A stretch of DNA of 64,000 nucleotides from Curtobacterium oceanosedimentum (GTDB lineage Bacteria; Actinomycetota; Actinomycetes; Actinomycetales; Microbacteriaceae), in contig NZ_JAIXIG010000007.1 in the NCBI RefSeq assembly GCF_020297365.1, forward strand, positions 62,990 to 126,989. Reading direction: 5' to 3'. Under the pieces are notes generated by a model, which saw nothing but the letters and a program-made list of their open reading frames with translations, did no database searches and was not told the origin of the DNA. The translations under genes and the position numbers were made by a program. Positions 49,246 through 57,290 of this stretch are shown piece by piece. Position 1 is the first letter of the stretch. Each line of letters begins with the position of its first letter.

Positions 49246-49378
49246 GTTCGCACGCCCTGTCGGCCGTGCGGAGACGACTCTACCCGATGGCGACCCCGGC
49301 GGCTGGTTCCGCCGCCGTTCCGGGCGTGTCCGGCGCGCCGCGGGGGTGTCCACCAGGTGCACGGAGTTCGATCAGAGC

Positions 49379-49585
49379 ATGAGCTACGTGCACGACAACC
49401 CCGGCGGAACCGAGGCCCACGGGGTCGACCTGGTGGACGGTGACGCCCCGGCGGTCCGGATCCTGGTGCACGGCGACCTGCCCACCAGCATCGAGCACGA
49501 GGGGCGGACGTGGCTCGCCACCGGTGACGCCCACGACGGTGGCGACGACGGGACGCCGCCGATCGCCATCTACCGCCCGGTCTGA
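49379..49585 (+). CDS. small acidic hypothetical protein
   Basis: 68 residues from the ATG at 49379: MSYVHDNPGGTEAHGVDLVD, then APAVRILVHGDLPTSIEHEGRTWLATGDAHDGG and TPPIAIYRPV. It looks like a compact all-beta fold with no membrane segment. The ribosome site is weak (GATCAGAGC). Its in-frame upstream extension overlaps the tRNA and is rejected. Unknown function. Confidence 0.5.
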   Translation: MSYVHDNPGGTEAHGVDLVDGDAPAVRILVHGDLPTSIEHEGRTWLATGDAHDGGDDGTPPIAIYRPV

Positions 49586-49598
49586 GCGCGCCGGGGGC

Positions 49599-50978
49599 TC
49601 AGTGCCCCCGGACGTCGCCCGTCAGGATCGCGTGCTCCACCCCGGCCGACAGTTCGTCGTGCAGCGCGTCCGCGAAGAACTCACCGGCGCCCAGGCTCAC
49701 CAGGTGCGCGACCGCAGCCTCCGGCTCGGCGAACCCGGGCTCCCACTCGTCGTGCAGGAACGCCCGGACGTGCCCGGACTCGTGCACCACGACGACGCCG
49801 ATGTGCTCGTGCCGCGAGCCGTCCTCGAGCACCGCGTCGAAGACCACCGGTTCCGTGTCCTCGCCGAGCGCCTCGAGCACGACCGTCCCGGTCCCCGGCC
49901 ACTCCGTCTGGTACGGCGGCAGGTCCGGCGCGTGCAGGTGCCCGGCGAGCTCGTCCGTCGCCGACTCGATGCGACCGGTCGCCAGGTACTCGTCGACGAC
50001 CTCGTGGATGCGGGCGTGCAGGTCGGGCTCGTACTGCCACCAGCGCTGGTGCACGGCTCGCAGCCAGTCCTGCGTCGCGGCGTCTGCCGACGCCGACGTG
50101 CCGACGAGCTGCGGCGCCGTCCCGGGTGAGCCGACGACCTCGAGCTGCTCGTCGTGGGTCTCGACCGTGATCGACCCGGTGGCCTCGTCGGGGTGCACGC
50201 CGTGCACGTCCTCCGGCGCGGCGGCCCAGGTGCTCGCGGGCAGCTTCGGCGGCAGGTCGAACGGTACGGCGATCGCGGGCAGCGTCATCGCGTGCTCGAT
50301 GGCGTCGCCGAGGTGGACCTCGTCCGCACGTGCGCCGACCGCGATGCCACCGGTCGGTGGGACGAGCGACAGTCGCTCCAGGTCGTCCGGAGCGGCGTTC
50401 ATCGACGTCAGCACGCCGCTGTCCGCCCAGGGCACGAAGTCCCCGGCGGCGCGGTCCTCGTCGCTGAAGGGGACGTCCCAGACGGACGGGTCGACGAGCA
50501 CCCACGAGGCGGTGCGTCCCGCGGGTCCGTGCCGCACGGCGTCGACGATCGCCGGCAGGAGTCCGGGCAGCGTCCGGTACGACGGCCGGACCGTCAGCCG
50601 GTCGATCGCGAGCAGGTCGGGCGCGCCGAGCATCTCGGTCGCGCTCGTCTGCAGGGCGAAGAACGTCTCCCCCGTGGCGTGGGGCGTCGCGACCGCGGTG
50701 GCGAAGGCGCCGACGACGTCCGACACCTGGTAGCCGAGCACGAGGTCCTCGAGCGATCCGGGCGCACGGCTGGTGAACGCGGTGACCTCGGCGACCGAGA
50801 CCGCCTGCGCGTCGTCGTCGGTGATCGGGACCCGGACGTCGATCACCCAGCGGTCGACGTCCTGGCCCGGCCAGGCGTCACCGTCCTCGTCCGTGATCGT
50901 GATGTGGACGAGCCGCAGCGAGCCGTCCCATGCGTCGTGGACGTGCTGGGCGATGGCGGCATCGGGGTCGTCGGTCAC
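49599..50978 (-). CDS. hypothetical protein, unrecognised family
   Basis: 459 residues from the GTG at 50978 (VTDDPDAAIAQHVHDAWDGS). Acidic, cytoplasmic, no signal or membrane segment. N-terminal region VDRWVIDVRVPITDDDAQAVSVAEVTAFTSRAPGSLEDLVLGYQVSDVV, a middle with AIDRLTVRPSYRTLPGLLPAIVDAV that resembles a GNAT-like strand/helix, and a C-terminal part with GVVVVHESGHVRAFLHDEWEPGF. HESGH fits HEXXH by letter but seems to sit in a beta-hairpin, so I do not call a protease. Divergent from the HpaI-type gene. Confidence 0.6.
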   Translation of the reverse strand: MTDDPDAAIAQHVHDAWDGSLRLVHITITDEDGDAWPGQDVDRWVIDVRVPITDDDAQAVSVAEVTAFTSRAPGSLEDLVLGYQVSDVVGAFATAVATPHATGETFFALQTSATEMLGAPDLLAIDRLTVRPSYRTLPGLLPAIVDAVRHGPAGRTASWVLVDPSVWDVPFSDEDRAAGDFVPWADSGVLTSMNAAPDDLERLSLVPPTGGIAVGARADEVHLGDAIEHAMTLPAIAVPFDLPPKLPASTWAAAPEDVHGVHPDEATGSITVETHDEQLEVVGSPGTAPQLVGTSASADAATQDWLRAVHQRWWQYEPDLHARIHEVVDEYLATGRIESATDELAGHLHAPDLPPYQTEWPGTGTVVLEALGEDTEPVVFDAVLEDGSRHEHIGVVVVHESGHVRAFLHDEWEPGFAEPEAAVAHLVSLGAGEFFADALHDELSAGVEHAILTGDVRGH

Positions 50979-51084
50979 GGACGCAACGGTACCGGTGCCA
51001 CCCGCACCCCGACGCCCGTCGAGGGCGCACACCGCGGCGGACGCGCCGGTACGCTGCCACGCGGGGAACGGACGGAGGACAGCG

Positions 51085-51837
51085 GTGCCAGCACTCGGAG
51101 ACGGTCGAGCCGACGGTGTGTGGTGCACCCTGGGCGAGCCGCGCACCACGGCGCAGATCGCCCGCTCCGGCTTCGCCTGGGTCGGGCTCGACGCGCAGCA
51201 CGGCGCCTTCGACGATGCGACCCTGACGGCGACGATGGCGACCCTCGCCGTCGCCGCTCCCGCCGTGCCGGTCGCGGTCCGGGTCGCCGAGCTGTCGGAC
51301 GCGGCGATCGGGCGGGCGCTCGACCTCGGGGCCGACGCGGTCGTCGTGCCGATGGTCGAGACCGTCGAGCAGGCCGAACGCGCCGTCCGGGCCGCGCACT
51401 ACCCGCCCCGGGGGCGACGCAGCTGGGGGCCGATGTCGGGACTCTGGGGCGGCACCGCCCCGGCCGTGACCGCGGCCGAGCCCGAGGTCTGGGTGATGCT
51501 CGAGACCCCGGACGGCGTCCGTGCCGCGGAACAGGTGCTGGCGGTGCCGGGCGTCTCGGCGGTGTTCGTCGGCCCCTTCGACCTGTCGATCGGACTCGGC
51601 ACGGAGCTCGACGCCCTGCTCGCCGCCGACGACGCCGCCGATGCGCTCCCCGCGATCGTCGCCGCCGCACGCCGCGCCGGCAAGCAGACCGGTGCCTTCG
51701 CCGGCGACCTCGCCCGCGCCGACCGCCTGCGCGCACTCGGCTTCGACCGCGTCGCCGTCGTCACCGACGCGACCCTGCTCGCCCACGGTGCGGCGGCGGT
51801 GCTCGGTGCCGGGGCGACCGGACGGACCTCGTACTGA
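51085..51837 (+). CDS. HpcH/HpaI family aldolase
   Basis: 250 residues from the GTG at 51085, with GGAGGA upstream. Class II pyruvate-type aldolases of this family cleave 2-keto-3-deoxy or 4-hydroxy-2-oxo acids. Seen: FAWVGLDAQHGAFDD (catalytic His), PVAVRVAEL (substrate Arg), ADAVVVPMVETVEQAERAVRAAHYPPRGRRSWGP, the metal ligand Glu in VMLETPDGV and Asp in VFVGPFDLSIGLG. The TGA stop begins a short 14-base tandem repeat. Confidence 0.9.
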   Translation: MPALGDGRADGVWCTLGEPRTTAQIARSGFAWVGLDAQHGAFDDATLTATMATLAVAAPAVPVAVRVAELSDAAIGRALDLGADAVVVPMVETVEQAERAVRAAHYPPRGRRSWGPMSGLWGGTAPAVTAAEPEVWVMLETPDGVRAAEQVLAVPGVSAVFVGPFDLSIGLGTELDALLAADDAADALPAIVAAARRAGKQTGAFAGDLARADRLRALGFDRVAVVTDATLLAHGAAAVLGAGATGRTSY

Positions 51838-51976
51838 CCCGGGCCTCCTGACCCGGGCCTCCTGACCCGCGCCGCTGCCGGGTCGGCGTCCTCCGTGGCC
51901 GCTGGGAAGCCACCTCGCGCCCCGGTCCAGACTCGGACGGGAACCCGAGCACACCGCGACCGAGAGAGGACGAGAC

Positions 51977-53632
51977 ATGACCGACGTCTCCAGCCAACCG
52001 CCCGCCGAAGGTGACGACCGCCGGGTCCTGACGAACCGCCAGGGCCACCCCGTCTACGACAACCAGAACCAGCGCACCGTCGGAGCACGCGGCCCGGCGA
52101 CGCTCGAGAACTACCAGTTCCTCGAGAAGATCAGCCACTTCGACCGCGAGCGGATCCCGGAGCGGGTCGTGCACGCGCGCGGGGCCGTGGCCTTCGGGTA
52201 CTTCGAGGCGACCGGTACCTGGGGCGACGAGCCCATCGCGCAGTACACCCGCGCGAAGCTCTTCCAACAGGCCGGCAAGCGCACCGACCTCGCGATCCGC
52301 TTCTCGACCGTGATCGGCGGTCGCGATTCCTCCGAGGCCGCCCGTGACCCCCGCGGCTTCGCCGTGAAGTTCTACACCGAGGACGGCAACTGAGACCTCG
52401 TCGGCAACAACCTCGGCGTCTTCTTCATCCGCGACGCCATCAAGTTCCCCGACGTCATCCACTCGCTCAAGCCCGACCCCGTGACCTTCCGCCAGGAGCC
52501 GGCGCGCATCTTCGACTTCATGTCGCAGACCCCCGAGTCGATGCACATGCTCGTGAACCTGTTCAGCCCGCGCGGCATCCCGGCGAACTACCGGACGCAG
52601 CAGGGGTTCGGCGTGAACACGTACAAGTGGGTGAACGCGGACGGCGACACCAAGCTCGTCAAGTACCACTGGATCCCGTCGGTGGGCGTCAGCTCGATGA
52701 CCGAGGCCGACGCCGCCGTGGTGCAGGGCGGCGACCTCGGCCACGCGTCGAAGGACCTGTACGAGGCGATCGAGCGCGGCGAGTACCCGGAGTGGGAGCT
52801 CCGTGTGCAGCTCATGGACGACCACGACCACCCGGAGCTCGACTTCGATCCGCTCGACGACACGAAGGTGTGGCCGGAGAACGAGTTCCCGCCGAAGGTC
52901 GTCGGCAAGATGGTGCTCAACCGGAACGTCACGAACCACTTCGCCGAGAACGAGCAGCTCTCGTTCGGCACCGGCGTGCTCGTCGACGGCCTGGACTTCT
53001 CCGACGACAAGATGCTCGTCGGCAGGACGTTCTCGTACTCGGACACGCAGCGGTACCGCGTCGGCCCGAACTACCTGCAGCTCCCGGTGAACGCGCCGAA
53101 GAACGGGAACGTCGCCACGAACCAGCGTGACGGGCAGATGGCGTACCACCAGGACCACGGTGGCGAGAACCCGCACGTCAACTACGAGCCCTCGATCACC
53201 GGCGGCCTGCGCGAGGCCGAGTACCCGACCCACGACGACCAGGGCCCCGAGATCGTCGGTCGGCTCACCCGCAAGCGCATCCCGCGCACGAACGACTACA
53301 CGCAGGCCGGCCAGCGGTACCTGCTCCTCGAGGACTGGGAGCGCGACGACCTGGTCGCGAACTTCGTCGACCTCATCTCGCAGGCCGCCCGGCCCGTGCA
53401 GGAGCGCATGCTCTGGCACTTCTACATGGTCGAGGACGACCTCGGCCGCCGCGTCGGCGAGGGGCTCGGCATCACCCTCGACGAGGTGCAGGACCTGCCG
53501 CCGCTGCAGTCCCAGACGCTCAGCGACGACGAGCTCGCGCGCCTGGCGAACCTCGGCCACAACGGCCCGCGCGACGTCGAGGGCCTCGTGATGACGCACT
53601 GCGTGCCGGACGAGCGCGCCGTGCGCGTCTGA
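51977..53632 (+). pseudogene. katA: catalase with in-frame TGA at a conserved Trp codon
   Basis: The reading frame would encode a 551-residue monofunctional haem catalase, but codon 139 (52391-52393) is TGA. The two halves are in the same frame, and the sequence around it reads YTEDGN-stop-DLVGNN, where catalases have DGNWDLVGNN; TGG to TGA is one base change. Distal His66 (VVHARG) and Asn138 lie before the stop; the proximal haem Tyr354 (RTFSYSDTQRYR) lies after it. The remaining 413 codons are intact and well conserved. So either a very recent nonsense mutation, a sequencing error, or readthrough. The ATG has GAGAGAGGA upstream. Confidence 0.9.
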
Positions 53633-53645
53633 GACGCGACCGCGT

Positions 53646-53693
53646 GACGGACGGGAGGCCCGGTGCCAGCTGGCACCGGGCCTCCCGTCCGTC
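53646..53693. repeat. 48-bp perfect palindrome, copy 2
   Basis: Identical over all 48 bases to 39489-39536. It lies 13 bases after the catalase stop, between convergent genes, so it can act as a two-way terminator. Confidence 0.85.
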
Positions 53694-53776
53694 GGTGGCG
53701 GAGACCGAAGCGTCCGCTCGCGAGCCGGGTCAGGCCGGTTCCGGCACGTCGAGGGCGCGCAGGTCGAGCACGTCCG

Positions 53777-54949
53777 CTACGTCACCGGGGCGCTGCGGCC
53801 GTCCGCCTGATCCGGCGCGATCGCGGTGGCGTCGATCGCGACGGCGAGGGCCACGACCTCGTCGGCGACGGCGTCGGGGACCTGCCACGCCGTGAAGTGG
53901 CCGCCGCGGTCCAGGTCGTGCCAGCTCCGGACGTCGCGGTAGGTGCGTGCTCCGTACGAACGGGGCAGCCCCCGTTCGCCGGTCTGCACCGCCACCGCGA
54001 CCGGCACCTCGACGACGGGGAGCTCCGGCTGCCGGGGATGGTCGAGGTACGGACGGAACGACGACCCGATGCTCCGGGTGAACCAGTACAGCGAGACCGT
54101 CCGGAGCAGCTCGTCGTCGGTCCACCACGTCCCGTCCCCGGCCCAGGCGAGCAGCTTCTCGACCATCCAGGCCGCCAAGCCGAGCGGCGAGTCGGTCAGG
54201 CCCGCCGCGAGCACCTCGGGGCGGGTCGCCTGCACCTTCGCGTACCCGAGTCCGTCCGCCCACTCCGCGTCGTGGCGTCGGACCCAGTCGCGCTCGTCGT
54301 CCGTCAGGTCGTGCGCCCGGGACGCCGGTGGGAACGCAGCGTGGGTCGCGACGAGTCCCAGGACCGACTCCGGGTGCAGCGCGGCGAGCCAGTCGCTCGT
54401 CGTCGACCCGACGTCCTCGCCGTAGGTCAGGTACCGGTCGTAGCCGAGCACCTCGGTCATCAGCCCGTGCATCAGTTCGGCGACCACGGGCCCGGTGAAC
54501 GGACGGTCGGTCAGCGCCGCGGAGGGCCCGAAGCCCGGCAGCGAGGGCACGACGACGTCGAACCCGGCCGTCCGACCGTCGGCGAGCTCGACCGTCCGAG
54601 CGGACAGCCGGCGGGCGAACGGGAGCATCTCGACGAACGAGTACGGCCACCCGTGGAACGCGACGACGGGGATGCGCACCGCGGGGTCGCCGGCGGCGGT
54701 CAACCGGGCGACGTGCAGACGCTGGCCGTCGACCTCGGCCTGGAACTGCGGTACGGCGGCCAGCTCGTGCTCCACACGGCGCCAGTCGAACGCGGTCCGC
54801 CAGTGCTCGAGCAGGCCGCGCAGGCGCTCCGTGGAGAGTGCGCTCCGCTCCGCCGCGTCACCGACGGGCTCCGGGACCCGCGCCCGCAGCAGACGAGCGA
54901 GCAGGTCGTCGAGGTCGTCGTCGGACACCTGGAGTCGGATCGAGCGCAT
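53777..54949 (-). CDS. epoxide hydrolase-like alpha/beta-hydrolase with EHN domain
   Basis: 390 residues from the ATG at 54949. The N-terminal EHN region has IRLQVSDDDLDDLLARLLRAR and HWRTAFDWRRVEHELAAVPQFQAEVDGQRLHV. The hydrolase core has the oxyanion motif VVAFHGWPYSFVEMLPF, the nucleophile Asp in YGEDVGSTTSDWLA, a lid with tyrosines, and the His in DRGGHFTAWQVP. Typical of bacterial relatives of microsomal epoxide hydrolase; the substrate is unknown. Confidence 0.88.
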   Translation of the reverse strand: MRSIRLQVSDDDLDDLLARLLRARVPEPVGDAAERSALSTERLRGLLEHWRTAFDWRRVEHELAAVPQFQAEVDGQRLHVARLTAAGDPAVRIPVVAFHGWPYSFVEMLPFARRLSARTVELADGRTAGFDVVVPSLPGFGPSAALTDRPFTGPVVAELMHGLMTEVLGYDRYLTYGEDVGSTTSDWLAALHPESVLGLVATHAAFPPASRAHDLTDDERDWVRRHDAEWADGLGYAKVQATRPEVLAAGLTDSPLGLAAWMVEKLLAWAGDGTWWTDDELLRTVSLYWFTRSIGSSFRPYLDHPRQPELPVVEVPVAVAVQTGERGLPRSYGARTYRDVRSWHDLDRGGHFTAWQVPDAVADEVVALAVAIDATAIAPDQADGRSAPVT

Positions 54950-55074
54950 GGGACGGACGCTAGCGGCGTCGACCGACACTGCGCGGAGCGTCAGTGCGGT
55001 GCCGGTACTGCCCGCCGGTCGCTGTCGCCCTATGCTGGCGGCGACCCGAACCGCTTCCCGAACGGACGACCGAC

Positions 55075-55371
55075 GTGACCGACGTGACCGACACCGCACC
55101 ATCCGCTCCCGCCGACGCACCGGCCGTCGCCACGACGATCCCGCCCCTGAGCCTGCTCGCGGTCGTGGCGATCGTCCTCGCGTTCGTCGCGCCGATCGGC
55201 GGCGTGATCGTCGGCGTCATCGCGCGTCGCGACGTGCGCCTGACGGGTGACCGCGGCGACGGCATCGCGTTCGCGGCGATCCTGATCGGTGCGACCCTGA
55301 CGCTGTTCACCGTCATCGTGCCGCTGTTCCTCGGTGGGGCCGGTCTGCTCGACCTGGACCTGCAGCTCTGA
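55075..55371 (+). CDS. small two-span membrane protein (DUF4190-like)
   Basis: 98 residues from the GTG at 55075. A hydrophilic N-terminus of about 22 residues is followed by two membrane segments (LSLLAVVAIVLAFVAPIGGVIVGVIA and IAFAAILIGATLTLFTVIVPLF) joined by RRDVRLTGDRGDG. This layout is that of DUF4190-type proteins, whose role is unknown. The ribosome site is not clear; a second GTG six bases later is in frame. Confidence 0.65.
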   Translation: MTDVTDTAPSAPADAPAVATTIPPLSLLAVVAIVLAFVAPIGGVIVGVIARRDVRLTGDRGDGIAFAAILIGATLTLFTVIVPLFLGGAGLLDLDLQL

Positions 55372-55439
55372 CCCGCGGCGCTGAGCGGGTGCTCTGACCA
55401 GCTGCTCTGACCAGTGGCCGCTGCGCGCGGAGCGTGGGG

Positions 55440-56492
55440 TCAGTTGCCGACCGGTGCGGAGATGTCCCAGACGGTCGTCTCCTCGTACTGCTCGGACCAT
55501 CCGCGCCGCATCCGTGCCGCGGCCCGGTCGAACGCTTCGACGACGTCGGTGTCCGGGGTGAGGAGCGCCTGCAGGCGGATCCCGTCGTAGAGCGCGAGGA
55601 GCTGCTGCGCACCGCGGATCGGGTCCATCGTCGCGGGCTCGCGTCCGGCGCGGACGTCCTCCTGCAGCGCCGTGCGCACGGTCTCACGGAACTGCATGTA
55701 CGCGGACCGGTAGTAGTCGGCGCCGTCGGTGGACGGGTCGGCCGAGATCGCGAGCGTCGCGGCGACCAGGCGCATGAGCGCCGGGTCCTCGGCGTGCGCC
55801 GCGAGCAGGGCGTGCAGGAACGCCACCGTGCCCTTCTCGCCGGCGAGCGGCAGCAGCGGTGCCGAGACGGCGCGGGTCCACCGCATGACCGCCGACGCCA
55901 GCAGCGCCTTCTCGGACGGGAAGAGCTCGAGGAGTTCGGCCGGCCGCATCCCGGACCGGGACGCGACGCCCTCGAGCGAGAACCGCGACAGTCCGCTGTC
56001 GTGCAGCACCGCGATCGCCCCGTTGATCGCACGGGTGCGCGGGACCTCCTCGTCCGCGGCGTTCTGGTTGGTGAGCGGGGCCAACGGGTGCTTCCGGAAC
56101 CACTCCAGCAGCGCTCGGGCACGCGACGCCCCGAACGCCGGGTCGTTCGGTCGACCGGCGACGAACAGGTCACTGAAGCCGGGTACCTCGTGCATCAGCG
56201 GGTCGAGCGACTGGAACGCCATCGACCAGTCCGGGAACGACCGCTGCGTGATCGGTTCGTCGAGCAGCACCCGCACGTTCGTGTGGCGGGGGTCCGTCCG
56301 GACCTGGCCGAAGCGCTCCCGGACGACGTCGTCCTCGCCCTCGATGATGCCGATGCAGTTGTCGTCACGGTGCGCGAGCATGCCCGTGATCCCGAGCCGG
56401 GTGTTCTTGTCGCGTCCGACCGCCAGGATCTGCGCCAGCTCGGAGTCCGTGATCGGACGGGTCTGGGTGCTGGTGTAGACGAGCGATCGCAT
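55440..56492 (-). CDS. BLUF-TetR fusion regulator with substituted flavin-site glutamine
   Basis: 350 residues. Residues 1-97 are a BLUF domain: LVYTSTQT (flavin Tyr6), ILAVGRDKNTRLGITGML (Asn30), then CIGIIEGEDD, DPRHTNVRVLL and FPDWSMAFQSL (Trp89, Met91). Measured from Tyr6, the spacing to each site equals that in Synechocystis PixD (Tyr8, Asn32, Gln50, Trp91, Met93), so Gly48 stands where the photocycle-essential Gln should be. Residues 152-198 are a TetR-type HTH (RAINGAIAVLHDSGLSRFSLEGVASRSG then RPAELLELFPSEKALL), followed by a helical C-terminal domain. AGGAAG precedes the ATG. Possible light-responsive ancestor that now senses redox, flavin or nothing. Confidence 0.85.
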   Translation of the reverse strand: MRSLVYTSTQTRPITDSELAQILAVGRDKNTRLGITGMLAHRDDNCIGIIEGEDDVVRERFGQVRTDPRHTNVRVLLDEPITQRSFPDWSMAFQSLDPLMHEVPGFSDLFVAGRPNDPAFGASRARALLEWFRKHPLAPLTNQNAADEEVPRTRAINGAIAVLHDSGLSRFSLEGVASRSGMRPAELLELFPSEKALLASAVMRWTRAVSAPLLPLAGEKGTVAFLHALLAAHAEDPALMRLVAATLAISADPSTDGADYYRSAYMQFRETVRTALQEDVRAGREPATMDPIRGAQQLLALYDGIRLQALLTPDTDVVEAFDRAAARMRRGWSEQYEETTVWDISAPVGN

Positions 56493-56542
56493 CGGGGCTG
56501 CTTCCTGGTCGTGCGGTCAGGCGATTGGAGGGAGGCACCGCC

Positions 56543-56563
56543 GTGTCGAACCCGAATCGACAC
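56543..56563 (-). promoter_or_regulatory. inverted repeat GTGTCGA-N7-TCGACAC upstream of the BLUF-TetR gene
   Basis: Perfect 7-bp arms, 50 bases upstream of the start, the size and position expected of an autoregulatory TetR operator. A second near-palindrome GGTCACCGTAACC lies at 56577-56589. Confidence 0.45.
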
Positions 56564-56704
56564 GCCGGCACCTCGCGGTCACCGTAACCAGCGGCGGCCG
56601 CCTTCACTGCGACCGGAGACGGCCCGTGGTTCCGCGGCACCCGGAGGATGCCGACCCCTGAATGGAACCACCTCGCCGTTCCGGCCGGTACCCCCACTAC
56701 AGGG

Positions 56705-56716
56705 GAACGATCGTTC
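56705..56716. promoter_or_regulatory. 12-bp palindrome GAACGATCGTTC
   Basis: Perfect palindrome flanked by GGG and TCGGG, between the BLUF-TetR promoter region and the stop of the membrane gene at 56740. Its half-sites (GAACGAT/ATCGTTC) are the same words as in the repeat at 48746-48763. Could be a binding site; function unproven. Confidence 0.3.
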
Positions 56717-56739
56717 TCGGGCGAGGAGTCGGGCGGGTG

Positions 56740-57234
56740 TCACCTCGTGGGCGCGTCCGGAGCGGGCTGCTCGACGATGCGTTCACCCGTCGTCGGGTCC
56801 CACCCGATGGTCCGGGGTTCCGCTGCTCGAGCGCGCCGTTCCCCACGCGGGAAGAACGGTCGAGTGCTGGGCAGGTAGCTGAGCACCGTCGCGGCGACGA
56901 TGCACATCCCGTCGACGAGCCCCCAGTCCGGCCCGTCGGTCGTGATGGTGAGCAGCGTGCCACAGGCGGTCAGTCCTCCGACGATCGCGAGCCACAGTCG
57001 AGCCGTCCCGGACCCCCGAGCCATCCGCGCTGCCAGCCAGACGAACAGCGCAGACCAGGCGCTGATGACGACCAGCCCGGCAACCAGCCCGACGACCGCG
57101 CCTCCGGCATCCCGGCCGACCTCGGTGACGCCGACGACCGCGACGACGAGGTGGACGGCGATGGCCACCCACCACAGCGCCACGGCGATCGTGACCGCCG
57201 TCGGTCGTGTCCGTGCTCCCGCACGCTTCTCCAT
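56740..57234 (-). CDS. four-span membrane protein of unknown function
   Basis: 164 residues from the ATG at 57234 with GGGGGAGGA upstream. Four hydrophobic segments: PTAVTIAVALWWVAIAVHLVVAVVGV, GAVVGLVAGLVVISAWSALFVWLAA, ARLWLAIVGGLTACGTLLTI and GLVDGMCIVAATVLSYLP. The soluble C-terminal tail ends RTIGWDPTTGERIVEQPAPD. The topology and tail resemble small actinobacterial membrane proteins of unknown role. Longer in-frame readings upstream cross the neighbouring MFS gene and are rejected. Confidence 0.7.
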   Translation of the reverse strand: MEKRAGARTRPTAVTIAVALWWVAIAVHLVVAVVGVTEVGRDAGGAVVGLVAGLVVISAWSALFVWLAARMARGSGTARLWLAIVGGLTACGTLLTITTDGPDWGLVDGMCIVAATVLSYLPSTRPFFPRGERRARAAEPRTIGWDPTTGERIVEQPAPDAPTR

Positions 57235-57290
57235 CGGGTCCTCCCCCACTGTGCTGCCGGACGCTGCTCGACGATCCGGCCGTCGACACC

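Noticed and set aside
49741-49806. HEXXH (HESGH) in the protein encoded at 49599-50978, suggesting a zinc protease
   Set aside because: The motif follows a run of beta-branched residues and looks like a beta-hairpin rather than the zincin helix, and no third ligand pattern is visible.
52391-52393. Selenocysteine or programmed recoding at the catalase TGA
   Set aside because: Catalases have Trp, not Cys, here; the downstream bases do not suggest a SECIS, and no other gene in the window shows in-frame TGA, so an alternative genetic code is unlikely.
52481-53632. Independent gene restarting at an internal ATG downstream of the catalase stop
   Set aside because: No ribosome site at that ATG; the frame is simply the catalase continued and lacks the distal haem pocket.
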